Below are positions 1 through 6,751 of a stretch of DNA of 7,483 nt, piece by piece. This DNA is from Bacteroidia bacterium (GTDB taxonomy: Bacteria; Bacteroidota; Bacteroidia; B-17B0; Aurantibacillaceae): contig JAOABO010000088.1 of assembly GCA_026418315.1 (NCBI GenBank), positions 1-7,483 of the forward strand, given 5' to 3'. The notes under the pieces are model-generated. The model ran no database searches. It saw nothing but the letters and a program-made list of their open reading frames with translations, and was not told where the DNA came from. The position numbers and the translations under genes are program-made. How positions within the stretch are numbered: position 1 is the stretch's first letter; the number at the start of each line of letters is the position of its first letter.

Positions 1-833
1 CATTACATCAGTTCCCTATTCCCCCCAATACAAAAAATATTTTAGTTAAAATATACTGGAGTATCATTATTATCTCTTTTACCTTATTTATTTCAAGAGT
101 GCTTGTTGAATTAACCAGAATATATACATCCAAAGTATCCGGATTAGCAGGTTCTGTTTCTGTTTTTACCAATATTATTAAAATAGTTGTTTTTAGCATT
201 GGTATCATGATTATCCTCCAACATTTTGGAATTTCTATCACACCTATCATCACTGCGCTGGGCGTTGGTGGACTAGCTGTAGCATTAGCCCTGCAAGACA
301 CCTTAAGTAATTTCTTTGCAGGAATACAAATTTTAGTATCCAAGCAAGTAAGGCCAGGAGATTATATCAGAATTGATGCAACCAACGAAGGTATAATAAA
401 AGATATTACATGGAGAAACACTTTGGTAGAAACTATGCAAGGAAATATTATTGTTATTCCTAATTCAAAATTTGCACAATCTATTATTACCAATCTTTAT
501 TTACCTGAAAAAAAACTGATATTCAGAGTAGAAGGAAGTGTGGCTTATCATTCTAATTTAGAAAAAGTAGAGCAATTACTATTAGAAATAGGAAAAAAAA
601 TTCTGAATGAAAACGAAGGCGGAATAAAAGATTTTGAACCAGCAGTACGATTTTATGCCTTTGGCGATAGTGCCATACTTTACAGATTAGTTCTTGCTTG
701 CGAAAGTTATGAATTTCAATTTGTGCTAACCCACAAAACCATTAAATTAATTCACTCTACATTCAAAGAACATGGTATTGAAATTCCCTTTCCCCAAAGA
801 GTGGTACACATTGAAACTAAAGAAACAAAATAA
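1..833 (+). CDS. MscS-family mechanosensitive ion channel (5' end missing)
   Basis: Small-conductance mechanosensitive channel of the inner membrane; members open under membrane tension and release solutes on hypo-osmotic shock. The frame beginning at base 3 is open from the window edge, so the gene starts upstream; the GTG at 99 is an internal valine codon, not the start. About 276 residues are visible. Counting from base 3, a hydrophobic segment at ~17-34 and another at ~55-76 precede the pore-lining helix at ~84-111, rich in Gly/Ala (ALGVGGLAVALALQ, then LSNFFAGIQIL), which is the MscS hallmark. The beta domain follows (RPGDYIRI, then IPNSKFAQSIITNL at ~152-165), and then the mixed alpha/beta C-terminal vestibule ending near PQRVVHIE. 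The C-terminus is complete. The gene is convergent with the minus-strand gene 62 bp away. The family is clear; the exact subfamily and total length cannot be told because the N-terminal part is missing. Confidence 0.93.
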   Translation, partial: LHQFPIPPNTKNILVKIYWSIIIISFTLFISRVLVELTRIYTSKVSGLAGSVSVFTNIIKIVVFSIGIMIILQHFGISITPIITALGVGGLAVALALQDTLSNFFAGIQILVSKQVRPGDYIRIDATNEGIIKDITWRNTLVETMQGNIIVIPNSKFAQSIITNLYLPEKKLIFRVEGSVAYHSNLEKVEQLLLEIGKKILNENEGGIKDFEPAVRFYAFGDSAILYRLVLACESYEFQFVLTHKTIKLIHSTFKEHGIEIPFPQRVVHIETKETK

Positions 834-895
834 TATAACTTTTAAATACGTCAAAAGCAACATCCCGTTGAAACTAATTTTACACTCATTTTATT
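834..895. other. Short convergent intergenic spacer
   Basis: This AT-rich spacer separates the stops of the MscS gene (+) and the exported CarboxypepD_reg gene (-). The only inverted repeat I found is CAAC-N5-GTTG at 858-870, a 4-bp stem with no T-run directly after it, too weak to call an intrinsic terminator. How the two converging transcripts end is not visible in the sequence. Confidence 0.5.
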
Positions 896-1582
896 TTACT
901 GTTCTTTTTCGTATTTATATCTGTAATAGCACTCCAATACCCTTGAATACAACTCATACCCATCATGGTTAAGTATAAAATAATCGCTCAAGTAAAAACC
1001 ACAAAATTTTCGGAGCAGTTCTATATCAACATTGGGATCTCCGGTTAATTGATACAAAATCTGATCGTTAATTTTTTTCTGTATCTGTTCCTGAATAAAA
1101 ATATCCTGAAATATCTTTGACAACTTTTGCAGTTCCCTACCCTTTTTGCTGTATTGCATATACAAAGCCGTAATAGGGCTTGATATAATATCAATCACAG
1201 GCGTATGAGATTTTTCAATGACTCGTTTCATATAATCTTTTTCGTAATTTTCATATTTTAGTACTTTTACATTTACCGTTGGTAGCTGGTAAGTATTTTT
1301 TTTCATAATCACCTTGCGACGCATATTTTCAAAATCCTGAACAGATATATATTTTTTTACATAGCCCAAATAAGAAAAAATTAAAGTATCATTCCAACTC
1401 ACTTTCAAATCAAAACGACCATTCATATCGCTTACGGTTCCAAAACTCGTATTTTTATTAATAACATATACAAATGGCATCACTTTAGTAGTGTCTTCAT
1501 CATATACTCTCCCACTTATAGGTATCTGGCTATAGTTGATGAAAGACAAAAAAAAGAAAACTAAACATAGCCACTTCTCCAT
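896..1582 (-). CDS. Exported protein with carboxypeptidase-regulatory-like domain
   Basis: Product of 228 aa from the ATG at 1582, of unknown molecular function. Residues 1-18 form a signal peptide (MEKWLCLVFFFLSFINYS), with probable cleavage before Gln19, so the protein should be exported to the periplasm or outer membrane. Residues ~21-95 match the CarboxypepD_reg-like beta-sandwich: ISGRVYDEDT, a Pro-Phe-Val-Tyr-Val strand, the FGTVSDMNGRFDLKV turn at ~47-61, and DTLIFSYLGY at ~65-74. This domain also opens many TonB-dependent (SusC-type) receptors, but 228 aa leaves no room for a barrel. The remaining ~130 residues are charged and probably helical, with a conserved-looking SPITALYMQYSKKGRELQKL stretch at ~135-154 that I recall from stand-alone proteins of this type. 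A longer reading from TTG at 1639 or ATG at 1609 is possible, but only 1582 puts the signal peptide at the N-terminus. Domain assignment is firm; role is unknown. Confidence 0.82.
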   Translation of the reverse strand: MEKWLCLVFFFLSFINYSQIPISGRVYDEDTTKVMPFVYVINKNTSFGTVSDMNGRFDLKVSWNDTLIFSYLGYVKKYISVQDFENMRRKVIMKKNTYQLPTVNVKVLKYENYEKDYMKRVIEKSHTPVIDIISSPITALYMQYSKKGRELQKLSKIFQDIFIQEQIQKKINDQILYQLTGDPNVDIELLRKFCGFYLSDYFILNHDGYELYSRVLECYYRYKYEKEQ

Positions 1583-1703
1583 CCATCTATCTTTGAAATA
1601 TAAAAACATAACGGCATAAAAATAGATATTAAAAAACAAATGTTAATAACTCAACTTTCTTAATCTTTTGTAATTGTTGTAATTTAGCGGCAAATTTTTT
1701 GAA
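1583..1703. promoter_or_regulatory. Divergent promoter region between exported protein gene and parE
   Basis: This is the 121-bp AT-rich region between the chosen start of the minus-strand gene and the start of parE. It must hold leftward and rightward promoters unless parE is read from another source. The rightward candidate is listed separately. For the leftward gene, TATATTTC at 1602-1595 (minus strand) resembles a Bacteroidota -7 box but lies very close to the ATG at 1582 and has no clear upstream box, so I do not call it. No operator-like inverted repeat was noticed. Confidence 0.45.
1656..1687 (+). promoter_or_regulatory. Candidate Bacteroidota-type promoter for parE
   Basis: TAATTTAG at 1680-1687 matches the Bacteroidota -7 consensus TAnnTTTG with one mismatch. 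TTTC at 1656-1659 stands where the -33 TTTG-like element is expected, with a 20-bp spacer. Transcription would begin around 1692-1696, giving a leader of about 10 nt before the ATG at 1704. The call rests on motif matching only, in AT-rich DNA where chance matches are common. Confidence 0.35.
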
Positions 1704-3575
1704 ATGAGTAAAGACAATAAAGCAGCACTTTATACCGAAGAATCCATCAAGTCATTGGACTGGAGAGAGCACATCCGAATGCGACCCGGTATGTATATTG
1801 GAAAACTCGGCGATGGCTCTGCATTCGATGACGGTATATACGTTTTACTGAAAGAAATTATAGATAATTCTATTGATGAGTTTATGATGGGTTTTGGAAA
1901 AAAAATTGAAATACAAATCCATCAGGGAACAGTATCTGTTCGTGATTATGGGCGAGGAATACCGCTTGGAAAAGTAGTAGATGTTGTATCTAAAATTAAT
2001 ACCGGCGGAAAATACGATAGCGAAGCATTTAAAAAATCTATTGGATTAAACGGCGTTGGTACCAAAGCAGTGAATGCTCTTTCTACACATTTCAAAGTTA
2101 TTGCATTCAGAGATGGGCAATATAAAGAAGCCATTTTCAGTAAAGGTGTTTTAATACAAGACGAACCTATTAAAAAAACTAACGAACCAAACGGAACACT
2201 GATAGAATTTACACCCGACGACGCCATCTTTCCAAAATATCATTTTATTCATGAGTTTGTAGATAAAATGCTATGGAACTATGCCTATTTAAATACAGGA
2301 TTAACCCTTACTCTCAACAATTCTTATGTTTACAAATCAGAGAATGGACTTAAAGATTTATTAGAAAAAAATATTACAGGTGAAATTCTTTATCCGGTTA
2401 TACATCTTAAAGGAGAAGATATTGAAATTGCATTCACGCACAGCAACGAGCACTTTACAGAAGAATATTATTCATACGTGAATGGGCAATACACCACTCA
2501 GGGCGGAACACATTTAACTGCATTTAAAGAAGCATTTGTCAAAACTATAAGAGATTTTTATAAAAAAAATTATGAATCCATTGATATTCGTAAATCCATT
2601 ATTGCAGCCATCTCTGTAAAAATTCAAGAGCCCGTTTTTGAATCACAAACCAAAACTAAACTTGGTTCACAAGAGATTGCACCTGGTGGTCAAAGCATCA
2701 GAAGTTTTATTGGAGAATTTTTATCAAAAGAACTGGATAATTATCTGCACAAAAATTTAGAAATTGCAAAATCCATTGAAAATAAAATACTCATCAATGA
2801 AAAAGAGAGAAAAGAACTGGCGGGTATTCAAAAATTAGCCCGTGAACGAGCCAAAAAAGCATCTTTACACAATAAAAAACTTCGTGATTGTAAAATACAT
2901 CTTACTGATGAAAAAAATCCCCGACGCTTTGAATCCACATTATTTATTTGCGAAGGCGATTCTGCCAGTGGTTCTATTACCAAAGTAAGAGATGTACAAA
3001 CACAGGCCGTTTTCAGCTTAAAAGGAAAGCCCCTGAATTGCTTTGGATTAAGTAAAAAAATTGTGTATGAAAACGAAGAATTTAATCTGCTTCAGGCAGC
3101 TTTGGATATTGAAGATGGCTTGGAAAATTTAAGATATAATAATGTAGTTATTGCTACAGATGCCGATGTAGATGGCATGCATATACGGCTACTACTAATG
3201 ACTTTCTTTCTTCAGTTTTACCCCGAATTGGTTAAAAACAATCATCTTTATATATTACAAACGCCCTTATTCAGAGTAAGAAATAAGAAAGAAACCATTT
3301 ATTGCTATAACCATGAAGAAAAAAAACAAGCAATAGACAAGTTGGGTGGAAAACCTGAAATAACAAGATTCAAAGGACTTGGAGAAATATCGCCCGAAGA
3401 GTTCAGGAACTTTATTGGTAAAGATATGCGATTAGAGTCCGTGATGCTTAATCAAAAAGCATCTATACAAGAATTACTCAACTACTACATGGGTAAAAAT
3501 ACTCCTGAAAGACAAGATTTTATCATTGAAAACCTGAAAGTAGAAAAAGACCTTGAAGAAGAATTGTATCAATAA
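1704..3575 (+). CDS. parE: DNA topoisomerase IV subunit B (ParE)
   Basis: ATPase subunit of topoisomerase IV, which with ParC decatenates daughter chromosomes and relaxes supercoils. The 623-aa length is typical for ParE. The N-terminal GHKL ATPase carries EIIDNSIDEF (catalytic Glu51, Mg-binding Asn55), DYGRGIP at 81-87 and GLNGVGTKAVNALS at 114-127. The transducer domain carries GGTH at 267-270 and the QTK loop at 315-317 (Lys317 contacts ATP). The Toprim domain has EGDSASGS from Glu417 and DADVD at 486-490 (metal-binding Asp486, Asp488). RFKGLGE at 555-561 lies near the C-terminus. ParE rather than GyrB is favoured by SASGSITK in place of the usual SAGGSAKQ, by the KGKPLN segment at 440-445, and by the MRPGMYIGKLGDGS N-terminus, all familiar from Bacteroidota ParE. 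All catalytic residues are present. No parC follows, although the two are often adjacent in this phylum; it must lie elsewhere. A GyrB paralogue is the less likely alternative. Confidence 0.92.
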   Translation: MSKDNKAALYTEESIKSLDWREHIRMRPGMYIGKLGDGSAFDDGIYVLLKEIIDNSIDEFMMGFGKKIEIQIHQGTVSVRDYGRGIPLGKVVDVVSKINTGGKYDSEAFKKSIGLNGVGTKAVNALSTHFKVIAFRDGQYKEAIFSKGVLIQDEPIKKTNEPNGTLIEFTPDDAIFPKYHFIHEFVDKMLWNYAYLNTGLTLTLNNSYVYKSENGLKDLLEKNITGEILYPVIHLKGEDIEIAFTHSNEHFTEEYYSYVNGQYTTQGGTHLTAFKEAFVKTIRDFYKKNYESIDIRKSIIAAISVKIQEPVFESQTKTKLGSQEIAPGGQSIRSFIGEFLSKELDNYLHKNLEIAKSIENKILINEKERKELAGIQKLARERAKKASLHNKKLRDCKIHLTDEKNPRRFESTLFICEGDSASGSITKVRDVQTQAVFSLKGKPLNCFGLSKKIVYENEEFNLLQAALDIEDGLENLRYNNVVIATDADVDGMHIRLLLMTFFLQFYPELVKNNHLYILQTPLFRVRNKKETIYCYNHEEKKQAIDKLGGKPEITRFKGLGEISPEEFRNFIGKDMRLESVMLNQKASIQELLNYYMGKNTPERQDFIIENLKVEKDLEEELYQ

Positions 3576-3600
3576 TTGGCAAAATTAATTTTTATATCAA

Positions 3601-3680
3601 TCTTCATCTTCCGAACACATCTATTATTGCCCATTTCCATCATTCCTACCCAATTCAGTGCTCACTTTTCTCTATTAACA
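3601..3680 (+). terminator. Possible Rho-dependent termination (rut-like) zone after parE
   Basis: On the + strand this 80-nt stretch contains 26 C and only 4 G by direct count, and it has no obvious secondary structure. It starts 25 nt after the parE stop. A C-over-G bubble of this kind is the known signature of Rho loading sites on untranslated RNA. No intrinsic terminator is visible between parE and tatA, so Rho-dependent termination is a reasonable inference, but composition alone is weak evidence. Confidence 0.25.
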
Positions 3681-3687
3681 AAAAATT

Positions 3688-3719
3688 TTTCACTGCTCTT
3701 TAATTTTTTACGACCTTTG
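3688..3719 (+). promoter_or_regulatory. Candidate Bacteroidota-type promoter for the tatA operon
   Basis: GACCTTTG at 3712-3719 matches the TAnnTTTG -7 consensus except at its first base, and keeps the strong TTTG end. TTTC at 3688-3691 lies 20 bp upstream in the -33 position. This is the same element pair and spacing seen before parE. The predicted start near 3724-3728 leaves a leader of roughly 10-15 nt before the ATG at 3739. This would be the main promoter for tatA-gatA-purB and the downstream genes. Confidence 0.4.
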
Positions 3720-3738
3720 CACTTCAAAAATTAAAAAG

Positions 3739-3933
3739 ATGAACAACTTAATTGTTTTAGGCCTGTTAGGCGGACTTGGTGCCCCTGAAATTATCGTTAT
3801 ACTCATTATTATCTTATTGCTTTTTGGTGGTAAAAAAATTCCTGAATTAATGCGTGGTTTAGGCCGTGGGGTAAAGGAATTCAAAGACGCTGCAAAAGGT
3901 GAAAACAAAGACGATAATCATCCATCTAATTAA
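3739..3933 (+). CDS. tatA: Sec-independent (Tat) translocase subunit TatA/TatE
   Basis: Small membrane protein that oligomerises to form the passage for folded proteins carrying twin-arginine signals, working with TatC. The 64 residues show the complete TatA plan: a short N-terminus with the GAPE motif at 14-17, one membrane helix at ~17-29 (EIIVILIIILLLF), the FGGKKIPEL hinge at 29-37, an amphipathic helix at ~34-51 (ELMRGLGRGVKEFKDAA), and a short charged tail ending KDDNHPSN. The polar Glu17 at the start of the membrane helix is common in this family. The FGG-KKIPEL hinge and short tail fit TatA/TatE rather than TatB. It is the first gene of the probable operon, with gatA 26 bp downstream. 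No tatC is in the window, so the partner is encoded elsewhere. Confidence 0.93.
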   Translation: MNNLIVLGLLGGLGAPEIIVILIIILLLFGGKKIPELMRGLGRGVKEFKDAAKGENKDDNHPSN

Positions 3934-3959
3934 AATTACTTCTTTCTAAAATCCTAAAA

Positions 3960-5390
3960 ATGTATCAATACAAAGATATTGAGCAATTACATTCTGATTT
4001 AAAATCACATTCTGTTTCTTGCGTAAACCTTGTTCAGCAATACATACAAAAAATTAAAGAAAAACAACACCTAAACATCTATCTTGAAATATTTGAACAA
4101 TCAGCATTAGAACAAGCACAGAAAGTAGATGAGGACATTTCAAAAGGAATAATCAAACCATTAAGTGGTTTAGTGGTTTCTATCAAAGACAATTTATGTT
4201 ACAAAAACCATGCTTGTAACGCTGCTTCCAAAATATTAGAAGGTTTTATTTCTACTTATACTGCTACTGCTGTTCAAAGGTTAATTGATAATGGGGCTAT
4301 TATTATTGGCCGTACCAATTGTGACGAATTTGCTATGGGTAGCAGTAACGAAAACTCTGCTTTTGGACCCGTAAAAAATCCTTTGAATGAAGAATATGTT
4401 CCAGGTGGCTCTTCTGGTGGAGCCGCTGCATCTCTGTCGGCTCATTTATGTATGGCAGCACTGGGCTCTGATACCGGTGGCTCTGTAAGACAACCTGCTT
4501 CATTCTGTGGGGTTATTGGACTAAAACCAACTTATGGAAGAATTTCCCGATGGGGCTTAATTGCTTACGCTTCATCTTTTGACCAAATAGGAACTTTTAC
4601 ATACACCATAAAAGATGCAGCAAAAATTTTATCTGTTATTGCTGGTGCAGATGAATTTGACGCTACCTGTGCAGAAATTCCTGTACCCGATTATTTATCT
4701 GAAATAACCAACTTTCAAAATAAAAAATTTAAAATTGCCTACTTTCCTGAAACCATTGATGTTGATGGATTGAACCCTGTGGTCAAAACATCCATTCAAA
4801 AAATAATTGAACAATTAAATCAAAACGGACATTCTGTAGAACCTGTAAATTTTAATTACTTAAAATATCTCATACCAACCTACTATGTTCTAACAACAGC
4901 CGAAGCATCTTCTAATCTTGCCCGATACGACGGAGTAAGATATGGTTACCGATACAAAGATGCCAAAGATGTGGAAGAAATGTACAAGAAAACCCGAAGC
5001 ATTGGCTTTGGAACAGAAGTAAAAAGAAGAATTTTACTGGGTACTTTTGTTTTAAGTGTAGGATATTATGATGCTTATTATACCAAAGCTCAAAAAGTAA
5101 GACATTTAATATACAAAGCCATCAAAGAAGTTTTTCAAAAGTACGATGCTATTTTAATGCCCACTACCCCATCTGCTGCATTTAAAATTGGTGAAAAAAC
5201 AGACGACCCGCTAAAACTATATTTGGAAGATATTTATACCGTACTTGCCAACATTGTTGGTATACCCGCCATTTCCATACCTGCAGGCGTAGATGAAAAT
5301 CAATTGCCATTTGGAATACAAATACTAACCGACAGTTTTTCAGAAGGAAAATTATTTGCAGTTTCAAAAATTATCTCTGATTTAAAATAA
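3960..5390 (+). CDS. gatA: Asp-tRNA(Asn)/Glu-tRNA(Gln) amidotransferase subunit A
   Basis: Glutaminase subunit of the GatCAB amidotransferase: it releases ammonia from glutamine, which the complex uses to convert Glu-tRNA(Gln) (or Asp-tRNA(Asn)) to the amide form in the cytoplasm. The 476-aa protein is full length and belongs to the amidase-signature family. The Ser-cisSer-Lys triad is intact: Lys76 in VSIKDN, Ser151 in PGGSSGG, and Ser175 in GSDTGGSVRQPA, with spacing equal to that of characterised GatA proteins. YDGVRYGYR at 323-331, typical of GatA, argues against a general amidase. The C-terminal GIPAISIPAG at 434-443 is also usual. The start fits the family N-terminus (short helix, then a S-V-x-C-V-x-L-V-like segment). 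gatB and gatC are not in the window, so the complex is encoded at dispersed loci. The stop lies 2 bp before purB, so translation may be coupled. Confidence 0.95.
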   Translation: MYQYKDIEQLHSDLKSHSVSCVNLVQQYIQKIKEKQHLNIYLEIFEQSALEQAQKVDEDISKGIIKPLSGLVVSIKDNLCYKNHACNAASKILEGFISTYTATAVQRLIDNGAIIIGRTNCDEFAMGSSNENSAFGPVKNPLNEEYVPGGSSGGAAASLSAHLCMAALGSDTGGSVRQPASFCGVIGLKPTYGRISRWGLIAYASSFDQIGTFTYTIKDAAKILSVIAGADEFDATCAEIPVPDYLSEITNFQNKKFKIAYFPETIDVDGLNPVVKTSIQKIIEQLNQNGHSVEPVNFNYLKYLIPTYYVLTTAEASSNLARYDGVRYGYRYKDAKDVEEMYKKTRSIGFGTEVKRRILLGTFVLSVGYYDAYYTKAQKVRHLIYKAIKEVFQKYDAILMPTTPSAAFKIGEKTDDPLKLYLEDIYTVLANIVGIPAISIPAGVDENQLPFGIQILTDSFSEGKLFAVSKIISDLK

Positions 5391-5392
5391 TT

Positions 5393-6751
5393 ATGCAAAA
5401 AGATACTCTTTATAGTATTTCCCCTATTGATGGACGCTATTACGACAAAGTTCAATCTTTAAGCCAATATTTTTCAGAATATGCTTTGATAAAATACCGG
5501 GTATTAGTAGAAATAAAATATCTCATTGCCCTATCACAATTAAATCTTAAAAACTTTCCTCCCTTTACACATCAACAAATTCAGTATTTGGAAAATATTG
5601 TTCAGCAATTTTCCATCAATGATGCACAAAGAGTGAAAGAAATTGAGCAAAATATTAATCATGATGTGAAAGCAGTAGAATACTTTATCAAAGAAAAACT
5701 TTCATTACCCGAATTTCAAAACATATTAGAATTTGTACACTTTGGATTAACATCACAAGATGTCAATAACACTGCCTACCCTTTGATATTAAACGACTTT
5801 TTAAAGAAAGAATACTTTCCATTACTAAACAAAGTTTTGCAGGAACTATGGGCATTCAGCAAGAAGTATAAAGACGTACCTATGTTGGCACGAACACACG
5901 GACAGGCAGCCAGCCCCACCACGCTTGGAAAAGAACTTTTTGTGTATGTATATCGTTTGCAAAGCCAGCTGAATGATTTATCGGCCATGCCTATTAAAGC
6001 GAAGTTTGGTGGTGCAACCGGAAACTTTAACGCACATTACGCAGCATATCCTCATATTCAATGGGAAGAATTTGCAGACAAATTTATTTCATCATTAGGA
6101 ATAAAAAGATATAGATACACTACTCAAATTGAAAATTACGATTATTTGTCTGCATTATTAGATAATTGTAAACGTATTCATACTATTTTAATTGACTTTT
6201 GTGCAGATATTTGGATGTACATCAGCATTCATTATTTTATTCAAAAAACCAATCCAAACGAAGTGGGTTCTTCTGCCATGCCACATAAAGTGAATCCTAT
6301 TGATTTTGAAAACGCCGAAGGAAATTTGAAATACGCCAATGCAGTTTTTACCTTTTTATCTGAAAAATTACCTGTATCCCGCTGGCAGAGAGATCTAACA
6401 GATAGTACAGTATTAAGAAACATAGGCGTGCCTTTTGCACACAGTGTTTTAAGCATGAAAAGCATTTTAAAAGGATTAAATAAAATAGAAGCCAATGTGA
6501 TGTATATCCATAATGATTTGAATAATCACTGGGAAGTGGTAGCAGAAGCCATTCAAACTATTTTAAGAAGAGAAAAGTATCCACAACCTTATGAGGCATT
6601 GAAAGCACTTACTCGCGGACAAAAAGACATTACTCAACAGAGTATTCAGCAATTCATTGACCAGTTAGATGTATCCAATGAAGTTAAGAAGGAACTCAAA
6701 AATATCACACCGCACAATTATATAGGTAACTCTGCAAAATTTGAATTATGA
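5393..6751 (+). CDS. purB: Adenylosuccinate lyase
   Basis: Fumarase/aspartase-superfamily homotetrameric lyase that acts twice in purine synthesis: it splits SAICAR to AICAR plus fumarate, and adenylosuccinate to AMP plus fumarate. The 452 aa align along their whole length with the E. coli-type enzyme, starting with SPIDGRY at 10-16. NHDVKAVEYF at 89-98, HFGLTSQDVNNTA at 116-128 and the ARTHGQAASPTTLGK loop at 166-180 (catalytic acid His169) follow. The superfamily signature GSSAMPHKVNPIDFEN lies at 292-307, with Ser293 as the expected catalytic base. The enzyme appears complete and active. It begins 2 bp after gatA, and its TGA overlaps the next ATG (ATGA at 6748-6751), which suggests coupled translation. 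No purine riboswitch or operator is visible; expression is probably driven from upstream of tatA. Confidence 0.96.
   Translation: MQKDTLYSISPIDGRYYDKVQSLSQYFSEYALIKYRVLVEIKYLIALSQLNLKNFPPFTHQQIQYLENIVQQFSINDAQRVKEIEQNINHDVKAVEYFIKEKLSLPEFQNILEFVHFGLTSQDVNNTAYPLILNDFLKKEYFPLLNKVLQELWAFSKKYKDVPMLARTHGQAASPTTLGKELFVYVYRLQSQLNDLSAMPIKAKFGGATGNFNAHYAAYPHIQWEEFADKFISSLGIKRYRYTTQIENYDYLSALLDNCKRIHTILIDFCADIWMYISIHYFIQKTNPNEVGSSAMPHKVNPIDFENAEGNLKYANAVFTFLSEKLPVSRWQRDLTDSTVLRNIGVPFAHSVLSMKSILKGLNKIEANVMYIHNDLNNHWEVVAEAIQTILRREKYPQPYEALKALTRGQKDITQQSIQQFIDQLDVSNEVKKELKNITPHNYIGNSAKFEL

Larger units (their letters stand above)
3576..3738. other. Intergenic region between parE and tatA
   Basis: This 163-bp spacer holds no convincing gene. 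Its first half (about 3601-3680) is C-rich and G-poor on the + strand, and its second half holds the candidate tatA promoter. No intrinsic terminator hairpin with a T-run was found after the parE stop. The AAAAATTTTT palindrome at 3681-3690 is an A/T run rather than a stable stem. A 24-codon minus-strand ORF (3569-3643) was seen but not supported. Confidence 0.6.

Noticed and set aside
858..870. CAAC-N5-GTTG inverted repeat between the convergent genes
   Set aside because: A 4-bp stem with no following T-run on either strand is too weak to be an intrinsic terminator.
1595..1602. TATATTTC (minus strand) as a -7 box for the exported protein gene
   Set aside because: It would put the transcription start only a few bases before the ATG and has no matching -33 element at the usual spacing.
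1583..1639. Longer N-terminus for the minus-strand exported protein (TTG at 1639 or ATG at 1609)
   Set aside because: It would add 9 or 19 residues, including charged ones (KDRW), ahead of a clean signal peptide that begins exactly at the ATG at 1582.
3569..3643. 24-codon minus-strand ORF beginning MMEMGNN, overlapping the 3' end of parE
   Set aside because: It is very short, has no recognisable motif or promoter, and lies in the C-rich spacer whose minus strand is G-rich by composition; chance is the simplest explanation.
3681..3690. AAAAATTTTT palindrome upstream of tatA
   Set aside because: This is an A/T run expected in AT-rich intergenic DNA, with no G/C stem to act as a terminator or operator.
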